Source of the DNA: Paenibacillus polymyxa
Lineage (GTDB): Bacteria > Bacillota > Bacilli > Paenibacillales > Paenibacillaceae
Reading direction: 5' to 3'
DNA: 64,000 nt
Assembly: GCF_001719045.1 (NCBI RefSeq)
Contig: NZ_CP015423.1
Coordinates: forward strand, 3,104,501-3,168,500
In this document: positions 6,829-17,100 of the stretch, one piece after another
Numbering within the stretch: the first letter of the stretch is position 1
How the letters are laid out: every line of letters begins with the position of its first letter
Notes under the pieces: generated by a model
What the model was told of the DNA's origin: nothing
The model's input: only the letters and a program-made list of their open reading frames with translations
Databases searched by the model: none
Position numbers and translations under genes: made by a program

Positions 6829-9093
6829 TCATACAATAGAATGTCTGATTATCCGCAATCCGGCCACTTTCGCCACCTTACCTTGTGGATGGGCTTTGAA
6901 TTGAATCGTCACTTCATTCTTGTGGTTTGTCACAGATAGAGGGAGCTCATAGGCGAACGTTTCGAATTTATTCATTTCCTCGGACTCCAGCTTGCCTTCC
7001 CCTAAAATCTGACCATCCGCAGTGATGTCAAAGTCACTATGGGGACGGCTCAAGTCCTTCAAATAAGTGACCGCCAATTGGACAGGCTCATCTGGAAGCA
7101 CCTTCATGACAAAAGAGAACCAGCCCCCTGGCCAGGTATCGCGATATTTGCGGTTATAGATGGACCCCAGACCTACATGCTCGCCAGTAAAGGCATGATC
7201 CCGTTCAGGTTGCATTTCGGCAGGCTGCACAACGTCCACTGTAAGTCGTTCCAGCTCTAGCTGATACGCTAACGCGGTACGATATTCTGCCTCTGTTGCT
7301 ACCCATTCCTCCTGGGAAAAGAGATCCCAATAGACGGTATATGAACGATCATACATCTGATAAAACGGATGAAGCTTCAAGTCTCCGATATAGCCTAAGT
7401 CGGTCATATGGAACGTATTAGGCTCGTTCCCGTCAGCAATCAGCTTCGTTGTCAGGGAATCGGCCGATCCGATCAGAACAGACGCAAGCAGACGTTCCTC
7501 GGTGGACTCCTGTTCAACAGGGCCAAGGTCTCCAGCCAGCACAAGCGGGCCGTACATAAAAGCAATTCGGCACGGATTATCAGGCATTTCCTCGACTCTC
7601 ACGGTCATAGGAATGTCGTACTCGATCGTATCCCCATTGTTCCATTTCCGTTCAATTACAACGTAGCTGGTAGGACAAGCCTCTGTGACGTACTCTTCCC
7701 CGTTGATTTTAATTATCATCCCTTGCTCCGCCCAATGCGGGCATCTTAACTTGATCGCGAAGGATTTGGGCTCCTTGCTGATGACGCGTAGCGTTCCCCG
7801 TCCATTTTGCGGAAAGAGAGTGTCTTGTTTGAGCTGTACGCCCATCTCGTCCCATGTCACGGTAGAAGGGACATATTGATTGACATAGATCGTTTCTGGC
7901 GTGTGAAAATAAATCGCAGTGCCGTACATGGAGTGACTTTCCATACCGGACCCGACACAGCATGTAAAATCCTCATATTGAGAATTAAAGGACTTGTGTC
8001 CGCCCATTTCCAGCGATACAAAATAGCACACACGTCCATCTACAGGCTGCTGTGAAGCCAGGATATGATTGAACATCGCTCGTTCATAGTAGTCGGCATA
8101 GGCTGCATAGGCATCCCACTCGAACATATGTCTTGTTAATTTCAGCATATTGTAGGTGTTACAAGTTTCACAGGTACCTTCGCCCAAACGGTCATTCAGC
8201 TTCCCGGGTTCACCAAAATGTTCATTATAACTATTGCCGCCGATCACGTAGGAATGCTTGTGAACAACCCGATCCCAGAAAAAGCGAGACAGGTCCGCAT
8301 ATTGCGGTTTGCCCGTCATTTCAAATTGCCGTGCAGCGCCAATGATTTTGGGAATTTGCGTATTGGCATGTCGCCCTGCCAAGGTATCTTGGCTATCCGC
8401 GAGATCATTGAGCACCTCTCCGTGATAAAAGCGTTCCGCCAGGCTCAGAAAGCGTTCTTCTCCTGAATGTTCCGCCAGATCCGTCAGCACCTCGTTCATA
8501 CCGCCAAACTCGCAATGCAGCACCTGCTGCACCTGATCATCGTCCAGCCCTTGAAGCACATCCTCCAGCCAGTTGCCGAGTTTGATTTCTATAGACAGGG
8601 CCTTGGGATGATGTGCCAGCAGATGTGCATCACGCAAGCCCGCAAAAAGTTTGTGCATGGTATATAGCGGCACCCAGCCGCCGTTTAGATCAAAGCCCTG
8701 GGAGCGAATATCTCCGGCTTTTACTTCCTCGAAAATCTCTTTCCCGCGTGGAATGCCGGAAATGTATCCGTTTCCATGACTGTCTTGGCATATTTCCAGT
8801 TCGTCGACCACATAGTTCACGCGTTCCAACAGTCTTTCGTCGCCTGTGGAGGCAAACATCAGCGCACAGCCGGACAGGTAGTGACCGAGTGTATGTCCGC
8901 TGATGCCACGCGCCTCCCAGCCTTCATAGTGAGCCGCTTTGGGCTTCAGTCCCGCATATTCACGAAAGCGCGATAATAAACGGTCGGGTTCCAAACTCAG
9001 CAGGTAGGCCGTATTCAGTTTCATCGCATGTAAAAGAGGGCCGGAATCAATTCTTACTTTATGCAAGTCAAAAGCTTTAGCTTTCAAAATCAT
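6829..9093 (-). CDS. GH127-type beta-L-arabinofuranosidase (DUF1680 family)
   Basis: Cytoplasmic glycoside hydrolase of 754 residues with no signal peptide. An (alpha/alpha)6 barrel occupies about residues 1-430 and beta-sandwich domains follow. The zinc-thiolate active site of the family is visible: E309 and C311 in GTCETCNTYN, and C378-C379 in FTCCVGSGMES. These correspond to Glu338, Cys340, Cys417 and Cys418 of the characterised enzyme HypBA1, in which Cys417 is the nucleophile. It should therefore remove non-reducing beta-L-arabinofuranose by a retaining mechanism. GH146 is a closely related alternative. A ribosome binding site (AGGAGCG) precedes the ATG. The divergent AraC regulator at 9218 probably controls it. 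Confidence 0.85.
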   Translation of the reverse strand: MILKAKAFDLHKVRIDSGPLLHAMKLNTAYLLSLEPDRLLSRFREYAGLKPKAAHYEGWEARGISGHTLGHYLSGCALMFASTGDERLLERVNYVVDELEICQDSHGNGYISGIPRGKEIFEEVKAGDIRSQGFDLNGGWVPLYTMHKLFAGLRDAHLLAHHPKALSIEIKLGNWLEDVLQGLDDDQVQQVLHCEFGGMNEVLTDLAEHSGEERFLSLAERFYHGEVLNDLADSQDTLAGRHANTQIPKIIGAARQFEMTGKPQYADLSRFFWDRVVHKHSYVIGGNSYNEHFGEPGKLNDRLGEGTCETCNTYNMLKLTRHMFEWDAYAAYADYYERAMFNHILASQQPVDGRVCYFVSLEMGGHKSFNSQYEDFTCCVGSGMESHSMYGTAIYFHTPETIYVNQYVPSTVTWDEMGVQLKQDTLFPQNGRGTLRVISKEPKSFAIKLRCPHWAEQGMIIKINGEEYVTEACPTSYVVIERKWNNGDTIEYDIPMTVRVEEMPDNPCRIAFMYGPLVLAGDLGPVEQESTEERLLASVLIGSADSLTTKLIADGNEPNTFHMTDLGYIGDLKLHPFYQMYDRSYTVYWDLFSQEEWVATEAEYRTALAYQLELERLTVDVVQPAEMQPERDHAFTGEHVGLGSIYNRKYRDTWPGGWFSFVMKVLPDEPVQLAVTYLKDLSRPHSDFDITADGQILGEGKLESEEMNKFETFAYELPLSVTNHKNEVTIQFKAHPQGKVAKVAGLRIIRHSIV

Positions 9094-9217
9094 CGCTCCT
9101 TAGCTAAGATAAAAGTGTATATTTCTCCACTACATTAGCATTGCAATCGCGGTATGTCAGTAGCTTAACCATACAATGGGTGGACAAATCCGAACATGAA
9201 TTTAAAGAGGCGATAAC

Positions 9218-10111
9218 ATGACCTATCTGAAAGTAAATGTAGATGCTCCGATCCAACTGATCTCGGCAGGCGAGTTTGTTAACGAGGTACCTTGGAAGCA
9301 TATGAGTCGTTCCATTGAGAATTTTGAGCTGATCCTGGGTGTCCAAGAGACGGTATATATACGGGAGGAACGGGAAGATTTTGAAGTAGGCGAGGGAGAT
9401 ATTCTATTGCTGTACCCCGGTCGTACGCATAAAGGATACCGGGAATCGTTGCCGGGCGTAAAATTTTATTGGTTCCATTTCGATGTTCCCACGACCCCGA
9501 ATGTATTATCTAATGAGGAAATGAAGCAGGAAACAAGTGCTTTGGATGGACGTTTGCAGCGTCACGGTGTGATGCGGAATATCTATTTACCGCAATGTGT
9601 ACAGGCAGATAACGGGGATCGGATTCATATTATTGTCAATCAGATTTTGCATGTAGCCAACTCACATTATCTTACGTATCACAGCGCAAATTATTTGTTC
9701 ACCTCGCTACTGATCGAGATATCTGAACTGGCGCTCAGCCGCTTGCTTTCCAATCCTGTCAGTTCACAGGGGAATGTGAGTTTTAACAAAATTATTGAGT
9801 GGACCCGTATTCATGCCGAAGAGCCGCTGACCGTGACGGATTTAGCTCGAAAATTCAATTACAACAAGGATTATATCTCTCGTTTGTTCAAGCAAAATAC
9901 AGGAATGCGCCCCTTGGAGTTCATACACAGTATTCGTATTAACAAAGCCAAAGAGTTGATTTCCCGTACAGATATGAGCATTAAACAGGTTGCCGAAGAG
10001 GCAGGATATAGCGATGAGAAGTATTTTATGCGTTTGTTCAAAAAGAGAGCCCATATGACTCCTTCCCAATACCGGAATGCCTATCACAAAACATTTATGA
10101 ACAATGTCTAG
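9218..10111 (+). CDS. AraC family transcriptional regulator
   Basis: Regulator of 297 residues. The N-terminal half (about 15-160) is a cupin-like sugar-sensing domain (VGEGDILLLYPGRTHKGY). The C-terminal 100 residues hold two helix-turn-helix motifs, TVTDLARKFNYNKDYISRLF and SIKQVAEEAGYSDEKYFMRL, typical of AraC/XylS activators. A ribosome binding site (AAAGAGGCG) precedes the ATG. It is divergent from the GH127 gene with 124 bp between start codons, which points to arabinoside-responsive control of that gene. The inducing sugar cannot be read from sequence. Confidence 0.85.
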   Translation: MTYLKVNVDAPIQLISAGEFVNEVPWKHMSRSIENFELILGVQETVYIREEREDFEVGEGDILLLYPGRTHKGYRESLPGVKFYWFHFDVPTTPNVLSNEEMKQETSALDGRLQRHGVMRNIYLPQCVQADNGDRIHIIVNQILHVANSHYLTYHSANYLFTSLLIEISELALSRLLSNPVSSQGNVSFNKIIEWTRIHAEEPLTVTDLARKFNYNKDYISRLFKQNTGMRPLEFIHSIRINKAKELISRTDMSIKQVAEEAGYSDEKYFMRLFKKRAHMTPSQYRNAYHKTFMNNV

Positions 10112-10308
10112 TGCATTTCCGCTTGAATCGTAAATGAAGAGCTGGATGTATCCACCATTCACTTGCAGCGAAGATCGATGATTTGACTGAGGACTGACCA
10201 ACCTGTCACCAGAGAAATAGCTTGTCAGACTGTAATTTGGTAATCTGATATAAGAGATCAAATGAGAGCAAGCAATACATAATACTTCAATGTAAAGGGG
10301 CGAGTGAG

Positions 10309-11247
10309 ATGCTACAACCACCATTAAAGGATGAACTGACTCGAATACTGGAAGGGCATTCACTGGATGAAGATTTAAAAGAAGAGATTCATCAGGAAGC
10401 TGAAGTTGCTATACAATTTCATGTGGAGCATGAGGAAAACTACGAACACATTGGAAATAGTCGGATCGCCGGCTATCCAGACCTGCCACCCACAATAGAG
10501 TGGCCTTGTAATTCAGACGGGGAATATTATACATTTATTGCTCAAATTAATTTGGGCGAGCTACCTTTTTCACCATTTGAGGGATTGCCTCATCAGGGCA
10601 TACTTTACTTTTTTCTTGGGCTGGATGAACCCGCCTATGATATTGACCATAAAATCTTTTACTATAACGGTGACAGCAGCGTTTTGCAGAAAACATTACC
10701 GCCCGCTGGGCGCGTAGAGGTGTTGGCGGAGCAACGGGGTTTCACCGCGTATGCAATTTCTTTTCATCCGATCCTGACGCTACCATCGGAGGGTGAGCTA
10801 GGAGATATTCTTGTAGATCAGTACGAAGAGCTTTATGAGCTTTTATATGAACATAGCGACACGGTGTGGGGGCAGCATCAATCTTTTGCCGGGAATACCC
10901 GGCGGGATGCTTATCTACGCCGAAACGGGCTGGAGGGTCTTCTGTTTAACTGGCATAAGAGTGAGAACCAGATTCATAAGGAAATCGAGCAAGCTATGCA
11001 TAGGGGAAATACCGATTATGCGGAGCATTTACGGTCCGAAGTGCTGCCTCAGCTGCAAGAATATCAGACGAATCGGGAAAAGCACGATCAGGCTTCGGAA
11101 AATTGGCATGTTCTGCTCTCGGTATCTTCTTTGGACGAGGTCGGCATGTGCTGGTGGGACGCGGGGTATTTGGAGTTTTTTATAGATCAAAGAGACTTGA
11201 AGAACCTTGATTTCACGCGAACGTATGTCAATCTTGCTACGAGCTAG
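10309..11247 (+). CDS. DUF1963 (YwqG-like) protein
   Basis: Soluble acidic protein of 312 residues resembling B. subtilis YwqG. The DUF1963 core starts at about residue 50 (SRIAGYPDLPPTIEWP) and includes FIAQINLGEL and GILYFFLGLDEPAYD. The C-terminal part has LLSVSSLDEVGMCWWDAGYL followed by FIDQRDL, the usual end of the domain. The biochemical function of the family is unknown. It has its own ribosome binding site (AAAGGGGCGAG) and no obvious operon partner. The 198-bp gap upstream shows nothing definite. Confidence 0.75.
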   Translation: MLQPPLKDELTRILEGHSLDEDLKEEIHQEAEVAIQFHVEHEENYEHIGNSRIAGYPDLPPTIEWPCNSDGEYYTFIAQINLGELPFSPFEGLPHQGILYFFLGLDEPAYDIDHKIFYYNGDSSVLQKTLPPAGRVEVLAEQRGFTAYAISFHPILTLPSEGELGDILVDQYEELYELLYEHSDTVWGQHQSFAGNTRRDAYLRRNGLEGLLFNWHKSENQIHKEIEQAMHRGNTDYAEHLRSEVLPQLQEYQTNREKHDQASENWHVLLSVSSLDEVGMCWWDAGYLEFFIDQRDLKNLDFTRTYVNLATS

Positions 11248-11318
11248 CTAAAGTTCTAGACTGGGAAAATAAAGTATTAAAGGGACGTTGCTTCATTAAG
11301 TTGGCAAATAGCAACAAA

Positions 11319-12182
11319 TCACAGATTAGTTATGCCCACCAGCTCCATAAATCGTGAGAGAGCACTGGTCATGTATGAGTCACGACGCCTTATAAACACA
11401 GTGGGCACTGTTCTGTACGGTTCCGGTAATGGATGACAGTTAAGTCTTCCCTGCATCCGTGATTCAACCATAGATATTGGTAAGACGGTGACTCCTAACC
11501 CGTTTTCAACGCATTTAAGGACACCCTCTAGAGTGCCATATTCCATCACCTTCATAGGAGCATAGCCATTGTCCTCTAGCCATCGCTGCCAACGTCCCAA
11601 ATAGATGCAATGCGCGAATGACGAAAGCAGTGGTTCATGTAAAATCAATTCTAATTGGAATGGTTCCGGAGAGTAGCTTGTAATCAAAACTAGAGATTCT
11701 TCAAAGACAGGGTATTCAACAATTTCCGGATGAAGAATTGGCCCATCCACAAATGCGCCGTCTACCTTATATTTGAGAATGGTACTAACCTGATCTACAG
11801 TAGGTGCCATATATAAGCTTAATTCTACTTGTGGAAATTTCTTGTGATATTGTGTAAAAATCAATGGCAATCGTGTAGAAGCAGTTGACTCCATAGCTCC
11901 AATGCGCAAAGTTCCCCGCGGGGCAGAAGAAAGCTTAACTGCCTCAATCGCTTCCTCGAAATCGTAAAGCAACTTGTTTACATGCGGCAACAGTTCACGT
12001 CCTGCAGGCGTTAAGGATACCTTCTTATGATATCGATATAACAGGGGAACGCCCAACTCTTGCTCAAGACGTTGTATTCGTGCAGTAACATTGGACTGTA
12101 CATAATTCAATTTCTCAGCAGCTTTTGTAATGCTTTGTTCAATTGCTACTGCCTTAAACACCTCCAAAGATCTAATGTCCAA
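11319..12182 (-). CDS. LysR family transcriptional regulator
   Basis: Regulator of 287 residues. The N-terminal winged helix (MDIRSLEVFKAVAIEQSITK) and LNYVQSNVTARIQRLEQEL are followed by a substrate-binding-like domain (GTLRIGAMESTASTRLPLIF). It is similar throughout to the LysR protein at 4512-5384, so the two look like paralogues. AAGGAGAGAG precedes the start. A T-N11-A palindrome at 12203-12217 lies directly upstream and fits autoregulation. The divergent cupin gene at 12408 is a possible target. Confidence 0.85.
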   Translation of the reverse strand: MDIRSLEVFKAVAIEQSITKAAEKLNYVQSNVTARIQRLEQELGVPLLYRYHKKVSLTPAGRELLPHVNKLLYDFEEAIEAVKLSSAPRGTLRIGAMESTASTRLPLIFTQYHKKFPQVELSLYMAPTVDQVSTILKYKVDGAFVDGPILHPEIVEYPVFEESLVLITSYSPEPFQLELILHEPLLSSFAHCIYLGRWQRWLEDNGYAPMKVMEYGTLEGVLKCVENGLGVTVLPISMVESRMQGRLNCHPLPEPYRTVPTVFIRRRDSYMTSALSRFMELVGITNL

Positions 12183-12202
12183 AACAACTCTCTCCTTTTT
12201 GC

Positions 12203-12217
12203 ATCACAAAATGTGAT
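12203..12217. promoter_or_regulatory. LysR-box-like palindrome
   Basis: ATCACAAAATGTGAT is a perfect inverted repeat (ATCACA-AAA-TGTGAT) that contains the T-N11-A pattern of LysR operators. It lies about 20 bp upstream of the LysR start codon, next to its ribosome binding site, so binding would be expected to repress the regulator's own expression. Confidence 0.5.
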
Positions 12218-12407
12218 TATCTATACACTATTTTTTAATTTTACGTGATGCATCGCAGTATGTAAACTTAGTGAATAAGAGGGATTTACACCAAAACCAA
12301 GTGATTGAGTACCTCGTTATCTGATGATGAGGAGGAGAATGGGGGAAAAGGAGATTCTAGCCGGGGCAAAATGCAGTACACGTTACCAATAATGAGGAGG
12401 GAATCTC

Positions 12408-12770
12408 ATGATTTCGAAGGTCAATGTACAAGATAAATTTTTGCAAATAATTGATTATTGGAATCCCAGAATAGGTGGAGAGTTGAACGATTCATACGTA
12501 AAAATGGCAAAGATCAAGGGTGAATTCATTTGGCATCACCATGATCACGAGGACGAAATGTTCTTCGTATGGAAAGGGAGACTACTAATCCGTTTGAGAG
12601 ACGGTGAAATAGCTGTTAACGAAGGGGAGTTTGTTATTATACCTAAAGGGGTTGAACATCAGCCAATTGCTGAAGAAGAGGTCCATTTACTATTAATCGA
12701 ACCAAAAACTACTCTAAACACGGGAAATGTGGTAAATGAACGAACCGTTTCGATTCCTCAACGAATTTGA
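12408..12770 (+). CDS. Small single-domain cupin protein (copy 1)
   Basis: Cupin of 120 residues. Motif 1 contains HHHDHEDEMFFVWKG (residues 44-58), with the His/His/Glu metal ligands. Motif 2 is GEFVIIPKGVEHQP (about 74-87), with the third His. A metal-binding beta-barrel is therefore expected, but the reaction is unknown. Similar small cupins include mannose-6-phosphate-isomerase-like proteins. AGGAGGG precedes the ATG. A second, clearly homologous cupin lies about 380 bp downstream with a recombinase remnant between them. Confidence 0.8.
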   Translation: MISKVNVQDKFLQIIDYWNPRIGGELNDSYVKMAKIKGEFIWHHHDHEDEMFFVWKGRLLIRLRDGEIAVNEGEFVIIPKGVEHQPIAEEEVHLLLIEPKTTLNTGNVVNERTVSIPQRI

Positions 12771-12850
12771 TGAAACGCTAGTTGAACAAATAGTCAAAAC
12801 CTCCTAATAGAAGCAAAACTAGAATTAATTGCCCAAGTAGGAGGCTTATT

Positions 12851-13037
12851 ATGATTTTAAGCGAACTTTGGCGTCATTATGAAGCGGATAAGCGAAATTC
12901 CTAAGTTCTTGATGGAGGAAGATGTAATTCATCTGATGACCTCTTGTCAGATACTAAGAGAAAGAGCTTTACTTGAGTTTCTCTACAGCACAGGCTGCCG
13001 AATTGGAGAGGTCGAACTGTATCGTCGATTTTTTTAG
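12851..13037 (+). pseudogene. Tyrosine recombinase (integrase) remnant
   Basis: Two fragments of one gene are visible. From ATG 12851, after a good ribosome binding site (TAGGAGG), the frame reads MILSELWRHYEADKR and then stops at 12904; this resembles the N-terminal SAM-like domain of phage integrases. In another frame, 12879-13037 reads KFLMEEDVIHLM, then RERALLEFLYSTGCRIGEVE before a stop. This is the start of the XerC/XerD-type catalytic domain, with the first catalytic Arg in TGCRIGE. The rest of the catalytic domain (H-x-x-R, Tyr) is missing and the segment joining the two parts is deleted. It cannot be functional. Confidence 0.7.
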
Positions 13038-13154
13038 TATGTTAGCGGCTGATCCTCCTTTAGAGATCCGCCGCATTCAACTAAAGGGCAGGATAGTTAA
13101 CAACGAACCAAGTTAATAATATGGTATATTGAACAATAAAAAGGAGGGATTAGT

Positions 13155-13520
13155 ATTAATTACCAATCTATTAATCTGAATGAGAAGTTATCTAAGTTTA
13201 ATGAGCATTGGTCTCCGAAAGTCATTGGTGAAATGAATGACTATCAATTTAAATTGGTCAAGATAGATGGGGATTTTGTATGGCACGATCATCAAGATAC
13301 CGACGAGGTGTTTATCGTGCTCGAAGGGGAGATGTTCATCGATTTCCGAGATGGCCAAGTAAAGATTTCCCAAGGGGAGATGTTTATTGTACCAAGGAGT
13401 GTCGAACACAAAACTTTCGCTAACCAGGAGTGTCATATCATGTTGGTAGAGCCCAGGGGCGTAGTAAACACTGGCGAGACTGAGTCAGAATTAACAGCAG
13501 TCAATGATATTTGGATCTAA
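13155..13520 (+). CDS. Small single-domain cupin protein (copy 2), apparent ATT start
   Basis: Cupin of about 121 residues, paralogous to the gene at 12408. Motif 1 is WHDHQDTDEVFIVLEG, and motif 2 is GEMFIVPRSVEHKT. Homology to copy 1 begins at the first residues (INYQSINLNEKLSKF, then WSPKVIGEMNDYQFK), 26 codons before the first ATG (13233). The only initiation-like codon there is ATT at 13155, six bases after AAGGAGGG (13141-13148). No ATG, GTG or TTG lies in frame at a suitable distance. Either ATT is used as a rare start, or an ATG has mutated and a shortened protein, or none, is made. Confidence 0.65.
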   Translation: MNYQSINLNEKLSKFNEHWSPKVIGEMNDYQFKLVKIDGDFVWHDHQDTDEVFIVLEGEMFIDFRDGQVKISQGEMFIVPRSVEHKTFANQECHIMLVEPRGVVNTGETESELTAVNDIWI

Positions 13521-13691
13521 TGCATTTAGCTTCAGTTCGATTACATCGTTAAAGTAACGGGACACGTTAACTAAACATTAAGGGGTAGTATGCCATTTGG
13601 CAGCTGCTCCTTTTTCATTAAATCAACGGGTAGGGGGTTAGAATTAATGACCGATATAGGAGTGGTTATTATGAAACGTGGGGGAGTAAAA

Positions 13692-13959
13692 ATGCCAAAT
13701 AGTATGTGTTTAGGGTGTCAATTTGCAAATAAAATAATTGAAACGAACACTGTTTATGAGAACGATTACGTTGCTTGCATTCTGGATATCGCACCATTAA
13801 ATGAGGGCATGTTCTCATACTTCCTAAAAAACATTACCACGGAGTCGGTGACTTGGACGAAATTACTATGATTCTGATAGTTTTGCTTGGGTGGAACCCT
13901 CCGACACCACGAATGCAAAGGGGCGTTTGAACGAAACCAGAGAAAAGTTGGTGAAATGA
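13692..13959 (+). pseudogene. HIT family protein, broken
   Basis: The N-terminal part (MPNSMCLGCQFANKII, then VYENDYVACILDIAPLNEG) is a typical Bacillus-group HIT protein. After that the frame shifts: ILPKKHYHGVGDLDEIT appears in another frame (about 13810-13870). A third frame gives FAWVEPSDTTNAKGRLNETR to a stop at 13959, matching the C-terminal tail of the same family. The segment that should carry the catalytic His-x-His-x-His triad is deleted. The gene is decayed and cannot act as a nucleotide hydrolase or transferase. Confidence 0.7.
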
Positions 13960-14064
13960 ATAAACTAGCTGTAATTGCGCTATCGGGAAATGTTAGTTCA
14001 ATAGAACAACGACAATCTAGGACTTTATTTTCTGCTGACAGTATGATTGGAATGATAAAATGCT

Positions 14065-14108
14065 AAAGCCCTTCCGGCTTTCCATGAGGGAAGCAGCGGA
14101 AGGGCTTT
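14065..14108. terminator. Bidirectional terminator (3' of lacZ and of the HIT remnant)
   Basis: AAAGCCCTTCCG (14065-14076) pairs perfectly with CGGAAGGGCTTT (14097-14108). T-rich tails follow on the plus strand, and the arms begin AAA, so it can serve both the minus-strand lacZ operon and plus-strand transcription. Confidence 0.8.
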
Positions 14109-14145
14109 TGTTATATCTACTTGTCTATACAGTGAGCGTGCTTAT

Positions 14146-17100
14146 TTATACCCGTTGAATGGTAAATTCGAATTCCAGCTTTTGATCGGCTGCGATTTGG
14201 TATTCTTCATGTACGGGAGCTCCCCAGCTGTCGTCGCCGCCTACACCCATTTGCTTGCCAGCTACGGTGACAACGGTGTAATACACGTTGGGCAGCTCAT
14301 ACAGATGGTAGGCACTTTCCAGCTCAAATGCTGTATACGGCGAAATATTGCATTCCACCGGTGCGGTAGCAGGTGCAGTAATGCGTATACCTCGCTGAGA
14401 ATCGTCGGTAATATCAACACGGCGCACGCCTGTACGGTTGCCGGATTCCTGTGGTACAACATACCCGGACACGTTATCCGCAGCTTCGTTGTGGAATACG
14501 CCTAGTCTTGCTCCAAAGGCACGGTCGATGTAATTCTCTTCCGGTCCCATCGCGTACCAGTCCAGATGGCGATAGTCCGCCGGAACCTTGAACGAAAGGG
14601 CAAAGATCGGTAGGTTAGGCAGTCCTGATACACCTTCATAGGTGGATTTTACGTTTAGGCTACCGTCGGCGAAGACGGTGTAGACTACCGTTACCTGTGC
14701 GTCTGCCTGAATGCTCAGCGTGTAGCGGAATGTAACGGTTACACGGTCTCTTTGTTCTTCCGTGACCTCGATGCCCACGCATTTACGTGTCAGACTTGCA
14801 GCGAACCAGCCACCGGCTTCAAAGCCTAGTGCGGTTCCCCGATCATTGTCTGTGGTCGCCCGCCAGAACAATGGAGCAGGAGGCATGGCGATCATCTCAC
14901 GTCCGGCGTAGCGAAGTGAAGTCAGGCTACCTGCCCCTTTGGAGAACATCATACTGAAATCTGCACCGTGAACGCCAATGTTAACATCACCATGCACCAC
15001 TCGTAAGGCACCGCCCGTAGGGATCTTCAGTGGATTTGGATTTTCCACGATGAAAATATGTTGTCCGAAGGCCACTTCGTGTCCAGCCTCAGCCCAGAGC
15101 GTCGCTTCCTTCAAAACTAGAGCGGTGTGAATAACGTACTCACCAGGCTTTCCATCCGTATTAGGGAACGTTAGTGGAATATAGGCTTCGGTCTGAGCCG
15201 CTACATCTACATGAATGGCATTACGTGCGATTTCTTGGCCTTCATGCAGCAGGCTATATACTAACTCATAGTCGCCTGTTCCCTCGAACAGGTTTTCATT
15301 GCGCAGGGTTACACCGCTGCGATCCGGGGTGAGCTTCAGATTTTGATACAGGAATTTGACCTCCTGCATCTTCGGCGAAACCTTCCGGTCTGCATAGACA
15401 ATTCCGTCCGTACAGAAGCCATAGTCTGTGGCACGGTCGTCAAAGTCGCCGCCGATCGCGAGGTACTCGCATCCGTAGCGATCTTTTTTCATAACAGCCT
15501 GATCAATATAATCCCAAATAAAACCGCCCTGATACAGCTCGTATTTGTTCTCCAGCTCTGTATACTTGTGCATGCCGCCTACGGAATTACCCATCGCATG
15601 CATGTATTCGCAACTGATATACGGCTTTTGCGGATTGTCGTTCAGATATTGCTCGATATCTGCGGGTTTGGCGTACATCCGGCTCTCCATATCGCTGGTA
15701 TCATCGTACGTACGGTTGTGAAACACGCCTTCGTAGTGCACCAAACGGCTCGGGTCGGTGGACCGGAAATAGTTGGCGACATTGCGCAGCACTTCACCTG
15801 CATACGACTCATTGCCGCAGGACCAGATTAGAATGGATGCATGGTTTTTGTCCCGTTCCAGCATGGAAATGGCGCGATCCATGACGATATCCTGCCACTC
15901 AGACAGATTGGCGGGAATATTCCACGATGGCTCGACGGCGCCGAGTTTTTGCCAGGAACCGTGTGTTTCCAAGTTCATTTCATCAATTACATAGACTCCG
16001 TACTCATCGCATAGCTCATACCAAAGAGTCTGATTTGGATAATGAGAGGTGCGAACAGCGTTCATATTGTTCTGCTTGAGCGTCCGGATATCCCACAGCA
16101 TATCTTCACGAGAAATCGCACGTCCGGTGCGAGCGTTAAATTCATGGCGGTTCACACCTTTAAAGACGATGCGTTTGCCGTTCAAATGCATGACCTTGTT
16201 GATCAACTCAAATTTACGGAAGCCAATTTTTTGTGGAATGACTTCCACGAGCGATCCACTGGCATCATAAATTTGAATAAACAACGTGTACAAATAGGGT
16301 TTCTCGGCACTCCAACGCTGCACTTGCTCCAAGGTAGCTGACAGCGAAGCTGTGCCATCAGTAAAGTCAGCTTTTAAAGAAGCTACAACATGGCCGGCAG
16401 CATCTTTCACATCGACAGTTGCATAGGCCGTTGCCGGCTTTTCCAAGGTCAATTTCAGTTTCAGAAGACCCTGCGTGTAGGAAGCATCCAGATCTGCCTT
16501 GGCATGCAGGTCACGTACGTGAACCGTAGGGATGGTATAGAGATATACGTCTCTGAAAATACCGGAAAAACGCCAAAAGTCCTGATCCTCCAGCCACGCT
16601 CCCGTACTTCTTTGATATACCTCAACCGCGAGCTTGTTTTCGCCTGCTTGCAGGAACGGTGTCAGTTCAAAATCAGACGGTGTAAAGCTGTCCTCGCTGT
16701 AACCGACAAATTGTCCGTTCAGCCATACATAGAAAGCCGACTCAACGCCTTGGAAAGAAATGAACACAGGCTGCGCGTCGGAAGCCATATTTTCCGGCAA
16801 AACAAAGCTTTTGATATAGCTCCCGACTGGGTTGTGATCCTCCGGAATATGGGGTGGGCGAACGTCCGAATGTCCGTCCCACGGATACATCGTATTCACG
16901 TACTGCATTTGGCCAAAGCCTTGCGTCTGAATGTGACCCGGCACCTGAATATCGCTCCAGCCGCCGTACTCAAAGCCTGGGGTATAGAATTTTACCGGAC
17001 GGCTGGCTGGATTCGTTGCATAGTTAAACTTCCAGCTCCCATTCAGGCTATGACGCCAAGCCATATCAGCTTGCTGCTCCGCTTCCTGAAGCGTAGCGTA

